From Cubamyces lactineus (Eukaryota; Basidiomycota; Agaricomycetes; Polyporales; Polyporaceae): a stretch of 64,000 bases of DNA. The stretch spans positions 1,550,001-1,614,000 of the forward strand of contig JACDTU010000001.1 in NCBI GenBank assembly GCA_022376465.1, in the 5' to 3' direction. Position numbers and translations under genes: made by a program. Positions 60,471 to 64,000 of the stretch are shown here, in pieces (the first letter of the stretch is position 1; each line of letters begins with the position of its first letter). The notes beneath the pieces are model-generated. The model worked only from the letters and a program-made list of their open reading frames with translations, made no database searches and was not told the DNA's origin.

Positions 60471-60855
60471 CACCGTGGGCATATGAGCATGGTACACGTC
60501 GAACCATCGTGAATTCATGGTGATAACTGTTTGAATGAGCTCCGCATGTAGTCAGTGTGTTTCGGCACTTGAACACATTCAATATGGGGATAACGTTATC
60601 CATCCAGAATAATCCGCTTTAGGTCATGTTGAAAGTATTTTGTTTGTTCCGGTCAGTGCGGGAGTCGAAATAATTGAGATACCATCGGGAATGGGGCTAC
60701 TGTGGCTTCAGCATGGTACAGGGTGGACCATTTTGAACGTGTTTAAGAGGAAGACGGGTGTACCACGTTATTCCTTTGTTATATGATCGACAGATAGATC
60801 ACCGCGGCCATTAAAGTATGTCCCGCTTCGGGACACTTTGAATACATAGTGAATG
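60471..60855 (+). repeat. Left arm of the foldback element
   Basis: Inverted match to 61031-61415 over 385 bases with three transitions. It contains a small perfect hairpin GTCCCGCTTCGGGAC near its inner end (about 60820-60834). Confidence 0.93.
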
Positions 60856-61030
60856 TAGTTTCAAATGGGATAACCGTACTTTGCTCGAGTGCACTACGTC
60901 ACCATACAAAGACCATACTGTCAGCTGCGGACCATCTTGAGACTATGTTGAATACATGCAAATCAACGCATGCTTTCCGCATGTTCTTACATTGTTCTGG
61001 CCGATCGTTGTCGGAGTTTCATGATTTGAC

Positions 61031-61415
61031 CATTCGCTATGTATTCAAAGTGTCCCGAAGCGGGACATACTTTAATGGCCGCGGTGATCTATCTGTCGAT
61101 CATATAACAAAGGAATAACGTGGTACACCCGTCTTCCTCTTAAACACGTTCAAAATGGTCCACCCTGTACCATGCTGAAGCCACAGTAGCCCCATTCCCG
61201 ATGGTATCTCAATTATTTTGACTCCCGCACTGACCGGAACAAACAAAATACTTTCAACATGACCTAAAGCGGATTATTCTGGATGGATAACGTTATCCCC
61301 ATATTGAATGTGTTCAAGTGCCGAAACACACTGACTACATGCGGAGCTCATTCAAACAGTTATCACCATGAATCCACGATGGTTCGACGTGTACCATGCT
61401 CATATGCCCACGGTG
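61031..61415 (-). repeat. Right arm of the foldback element
   Basis: Inverted copy of 60471-60855. The inner end carries the same GTCCCG...CGGGAC hairpin in inverted form (about 61052-61066). Confidence 0.93.
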
Positions 61416-61830
61416 TTTAGTACGCTCTCACCACTCACCACCAGTGGCCCAGTAGGTCGTGGAATCTATCATCGATCGAGCCTACTTAATGCCGGTTGTT
61501 GATCTCCCTGGCAATACTTCCATGCTTGCATCGCAGGCACGGTGCTTGAGCTTATCACTTGATTTTTGCTCAAACCCAAGGAGTCAACAACTTAAAGGCG
61601 CGACGGCTCCAGTTCACTTACCTGCATAGCACTAAGGACTGCTCCAAAGCACGCCGGGCAATCCTTCGATGCATGGTCAAGCGCAAGTTCGTAACCACGT
61701 ACAAACACTTACAAAACTACGTGTGTATGGCGCCTTGGCATCCGAAGCAGCCCATACAAGAAAGCCATCTGCCCGAAACGAATATGATGTCAACAGCCAT
61801 GTCGGGTGAAGACCGAGCGACTTCAGTACT

Positions 61831-61985
61831 TGGGTTGCAACCCTCCCGTCTATTAGACGGCGAGGAGTTGCGACCGGATGCAAGTCCGGCGTCAAAGAGG
61901 ACCTGCCGCGAGCACGCCTATGTCCGACGGAGGGGCTTGCAACCGCGGTTGCAAGTACGTTACCGACGGTTGCATGCTCGGATAC
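61831..61985. repeat. Cluster of TTGCAACC palindromes
   Basis: A perfect 20-base palindrome, CTTGCAACCGCGGTTGCAAG, lies at 61936-61955. GGGTTGCAACCC lies near 61834-61845, and related TTGCGACC and GGTTGCATGC elements lie between and after. The repeated core suggests a protein-binding or hairpin-prone site, function unknown. Confidence 0.6.
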
Positions 61986-62508
61986 TACGAACACAAGTCA
62001 GTACATGTTCGACAAAACAGCTCCGCTCAGGGTCGAACCCCGAGCATAGTACATCCAGGGTGGCCAGCGATACCGCTGTACCACCTTCGCTTACCTGTCC
62101 ATGTGTAGTGCAATTATATATATTTGTACGTGTTGCTATGGATCTCTTTTTTTCTAAACAACCGAGATATAATTACAACGCTACACATGCGATGTTTATG
62201 CAACCGTTCGCCCTGCCCACATAATCCCCCCCTACAACCGCTACCACACAACCTGTTCTGTCAGATGTAATCCTCCCCAGGTTGTTTTTCGCTGACGGAT
62301 GGTGTCTGAGGCGTGGGTGTGAGAGCGCATGGCTACACGGAGGTGGGATGAGGTGCGAGTGCGGATGTGGGTGTGCCTCTGTGAACAGATGTTCCCAGCG
62401 AGTTCGGCGATGCCTTCCCAATCCTTCCGCGCAGAAATGTGCGCATAGAGAGTACGTAAATGAGAGCCCTACTGTTAGGACCGTGCCGTCTGGGGGTACA
62501 ACTCCGGT

Positions 62509-62770
62509 GGTCGGGACTTGGACGGAGTTCGGGGTCGGAGTACGACCGGAGGTCAGACTAGCACTGTTGTGAGGACTTTCGCGAAACTATTAGTAATGCA
62601 CGGGCTCCGACTCGGTGTCCTCTATTTGCGGACTACGGAGTACGGACTTGACGGGACAGGGGTCAGACTTGGGAATGGGGTTGGGTCGGAGGGGTTGGTA
62701 GGAAGGGAACAAAGGTTGGTCGGACTAGGGGGTTGGGGTTGAGTGCCGGAGTACGGACTAGAAGTCCAGT
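62509..62770 (+). repeat. Degenerate GGAGTACG / TCGGAGT repeat tract, first block
   Basis: Irregular tandem arrangement of short units such as CGGAGT, GGAGTACG, GTCAGACT and GGTCGGA. Strongly G-rich and C-poor on this strand and non-coding in appearance. Confidence 0.6.
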
Positions 62771-63001
62771 AAGACGAGTGTACAAGCTCAACGAGATTTC
62801 CGAACTGAGTAGCTACTACATTCCGGGGCAGTATTTATACTAAGTCAGAAACCTGATAGAAACAATAAGAGATGTACGTGATAGGAAGGAGAAGAACGAA
62901 AGTACGAAGTAACTTGCCAAGGGTAAGATAACGCAGATAGCTCAGTAAGCAAAAGCCTCATGTAGGTAGCGCCATGAGGGGTTATCTGAGACATGTAAGT
63001 C

Positions 63002-63165
63002 ATGGGGTCGAGGGAAGCCCGAAGTACGAAGTACGAAGGGCGGAGTATGGAGAACGGAGTCGGGGGTACGGGGTGTGGAAGAACGGAATACGGAGGAACG
63101 GAGTACGTAGTGCGGAGTAAGGAGCGGAGTACGGGGGTTCGGGGATCGGACTTCGGGGTTACAGC
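63002..63165 (+). repeat. Degenerate GAAGTACG / GGAGTACGG repeat tract, second block
   Basis: Purine-rich array of CGAAGTA, CGGAGTA and ACGGAGT variants, clearly related to the first block at 62509-62770. About one unit per 8-12 bases, too irregular for a simple microsatellite. Confidence 0.65.
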
Positions 63166-63775
63166 ACGGAGCGTAACACCTACCACCTTTTGCCATAGCA
63201 ATCCTCCCCATCTCCTATGCATACCACCCAAGGTCTTCTTCGCCGCCTATACACCTCGCACAGGTCAGGTGTGCATTATCAACGAGGCCGAACAGCCTCT
63301 TCCTGGTTGTCCATGCGATACCGCAAGTCGTCGGGGCACACCCCAGCTCCACAATTGGTTAGCCTTGCCTATCCGACTGGGCGTTGCTATGGATCTTGGA
63401 CTATGCGTTTGAGCAAGACTTAGTACCGGTAATCAAAACCCCGCTGGTATGACATAGATCATCGCGTTGATCGCAATAGTAACCCTTGAGCGGGACATTG
63501 GGTTGGTGCGGCGGTCTGCTCAGCATTCTCATTACTGTAGCACGATGTAAGATCCTGCCACGTGATGCATATTGACTACGACTACATACAATACACAAAA
63601 GCCAGACTTTGGCATGAAGAAGTCGTGCACATGCTGTCTACATACGCTTCGCCACCCACGCTAGTTCGACTCCCCGATGAAAAATCCTTCTCCTTCAATC
63701 GGGATGTCGTGTGGCAGCTCAAGTCAGTGTTGTTTATATTGAAGCAATCCTTGAGCATTTCAGCAGTCCTGTACA

Positions 63776-64000
63776 TTAGTTAGATAGCGTCCAATAGATG
63801 TCGAAGGGATTCCACTCATGCGGTGTACTCATATGCCCACCATCCCTTGAAGGCGGCCAGATGGGCCGTTGGAACACAAACACTGCGCCGTCAGAGCTCG
63901 GGACCCAGACGAAGCCGGTTGTAATCAGTGCCTACTCCACATCGTCAAAAGTAAGGTAAGCAAGAGGAATAGACTACCCACAGTTACAAAATGGTCGAAG
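63776..64000 (-). CDS. 3' end of an unidentified gene entering from the right edge
   Basis: The minus strand from the window edge reads FDHFVT, then a GTGGGT donor, an intron of about 50 bases ending GGAGTAG, and a last exon ALITTGFVWVPSSDGAVF continuing VFQRPIWPPSRDGGHM and EWNPFDIYWTLSN to TAA at 63778-63776. The aromatic- and proline-rich text with a consistent splice makes a real exon likely. I do not recognise the family, and the start is outside the window. Confidence 0.45.

Larger units (their letters stand above)
60471..61415. mobile_element. Foldback element: 385-base inverted arms around a 175-base centre
   Basis: Left arm 60471-60855 and right arm 61031-61415 are inverted copies that differ at only three positions, all transitions (found by direct base-by-base reading). 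The ends begin CACCGTGGGCATATGAGC. TTT flanks both sides (60468-60470 and 61416-61418), possibly a 3-base target-site duplication. Neither arm nor the centre (60856-61030) encodes a recognisable protein, so it would be a non-autonomous MITE or foldback-type transposon. A transcript through it would form a hairpin of almost 400 base pairs. It lies in the upstream region of the SET-domain gene. Confidence 0.88.
61416..63775. other. 2.4 kb gene-poor region with palindromes and degenerate repeats
   Basis: No gene recognised. A 221-codon ORF at 61559-62224 has no family features and spans the palindromes and low-complexity text. Short palindromes cluster at 61825-61985, and GGAGTACG-type repeats fill 62500-62780 and 63000-63160. 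Confidence 0.45.

Noticed and set aside
60337..60603. Overlapping ORFs at the left arm of the foldback element
   Set aside because: They read through the inverted repeat, differ in the two arms' contexts and encode no recognisable protein. No transposase was found in the element.
62011..62092. tRNA-like text on the minus strand (GGTTCGACCC and a D-arm-like GGTACAGCGGTATCGC)
   Set aside because: The acceptor ends do not pair and the T stem and anticodon stem cannot be formed in standard register, so a functional tRNA is not supported. A decayed tRNA fragment remains possible.
61559..62224. 221-codon ORF on the plus strand
   Set aside because: No recognisable motifs, Arg/Ser-rich random-looking composition, and it runs through the palindromes and the tRNA-like text. 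Probably chance.
1..64000. CRISPR arrays, rRNA genes, bacterial operons or phage genes
   Set aside because: None seen. Intron structure, tRNA intron and gene families are eukaryotic throughout.

Overview
The window looks like nuclear DNA of an Agaricomycete (mushroom-forming basidiomycete), probably from the Polyporales. Genes are GC-rich and cut by many short introns (mostly 45-70 bases, GT-AG). A tRNA-Tyr carries the expected small intron. Several families typical of Agaricomycetes are present: F-box proteins, DUF6534 membrane proteins and a secreted Ser/Ala-rich protein. Gene models were spliced by eye; junctions were checked for reading-phase consistency and against remembered family sequences, but no alignment or search was run. 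Organism and family names are therefore recognition, not database results.

Layout. 1-7.5 kb: a possible gene start leaving the left edge, a membrane-anchored casein kinase I, a small probable mitochondrial protein and tRNA-Tyr. 8.7-12.1 kb: a 20-exon DUF6534 membrane protein facing an F-box-like gene. 12.7-16.7 kb: SVF1-like and OMA1-like genes. 17.5-20.3 kb: a secreted protein with a three-fold internal duplication. 22.6-27.0 kb: COX4 and a CAX-type cation/proton exchanger on a shared divergent promoter. 27.5-32.2 kb: NCS2/CTU2 and a uridine kinase-UPRT fusion, also divergent. 32.8-42.0 kb: three copies of a class V (PLP) aminotransferase-like gene, two direct and one inverted; the third has lost an exon and looks like a pseudogene. 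An F-box gene sits between copies 2 and 3. 42.6-45.0 kb: a second DUF6534 gene. 45.7-51.2 kb: tandem homogentisate 1,2-dioxygenase genes. 52.7-60.2 kb: zinc alcohol dehydrogenase, transketolase and a SET-domain methyltransferase. 60.5-61.4 kb: a 945-base foldback element with 385-base arms that differ at only three positions. 61.4-63.8 kb: gene-poor, with palindromes and degenerate GGAGTACG-type repeats. The right edge holds the end of an unidentified gene.

The genes do not form one evident pathway. Housekeeping genes (COX4, OMA1, CTU2, URK, SVF1, CK1) alternate with expanding families (aminotransferase x3, HGD x2, DUF6534 x2, F-box x2). The two HGD genes serve phenylalanine/tyrosine breakdown and have matching TATA boxes about 100 bases upstream. 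The most unusual features are the foldback element, the exon-8-deleted aminotransferase copy, the ATG-only first exons of both HGD genes, and the extreme intron density of the DUF6534 genes, which a plain ORF scan does not show.
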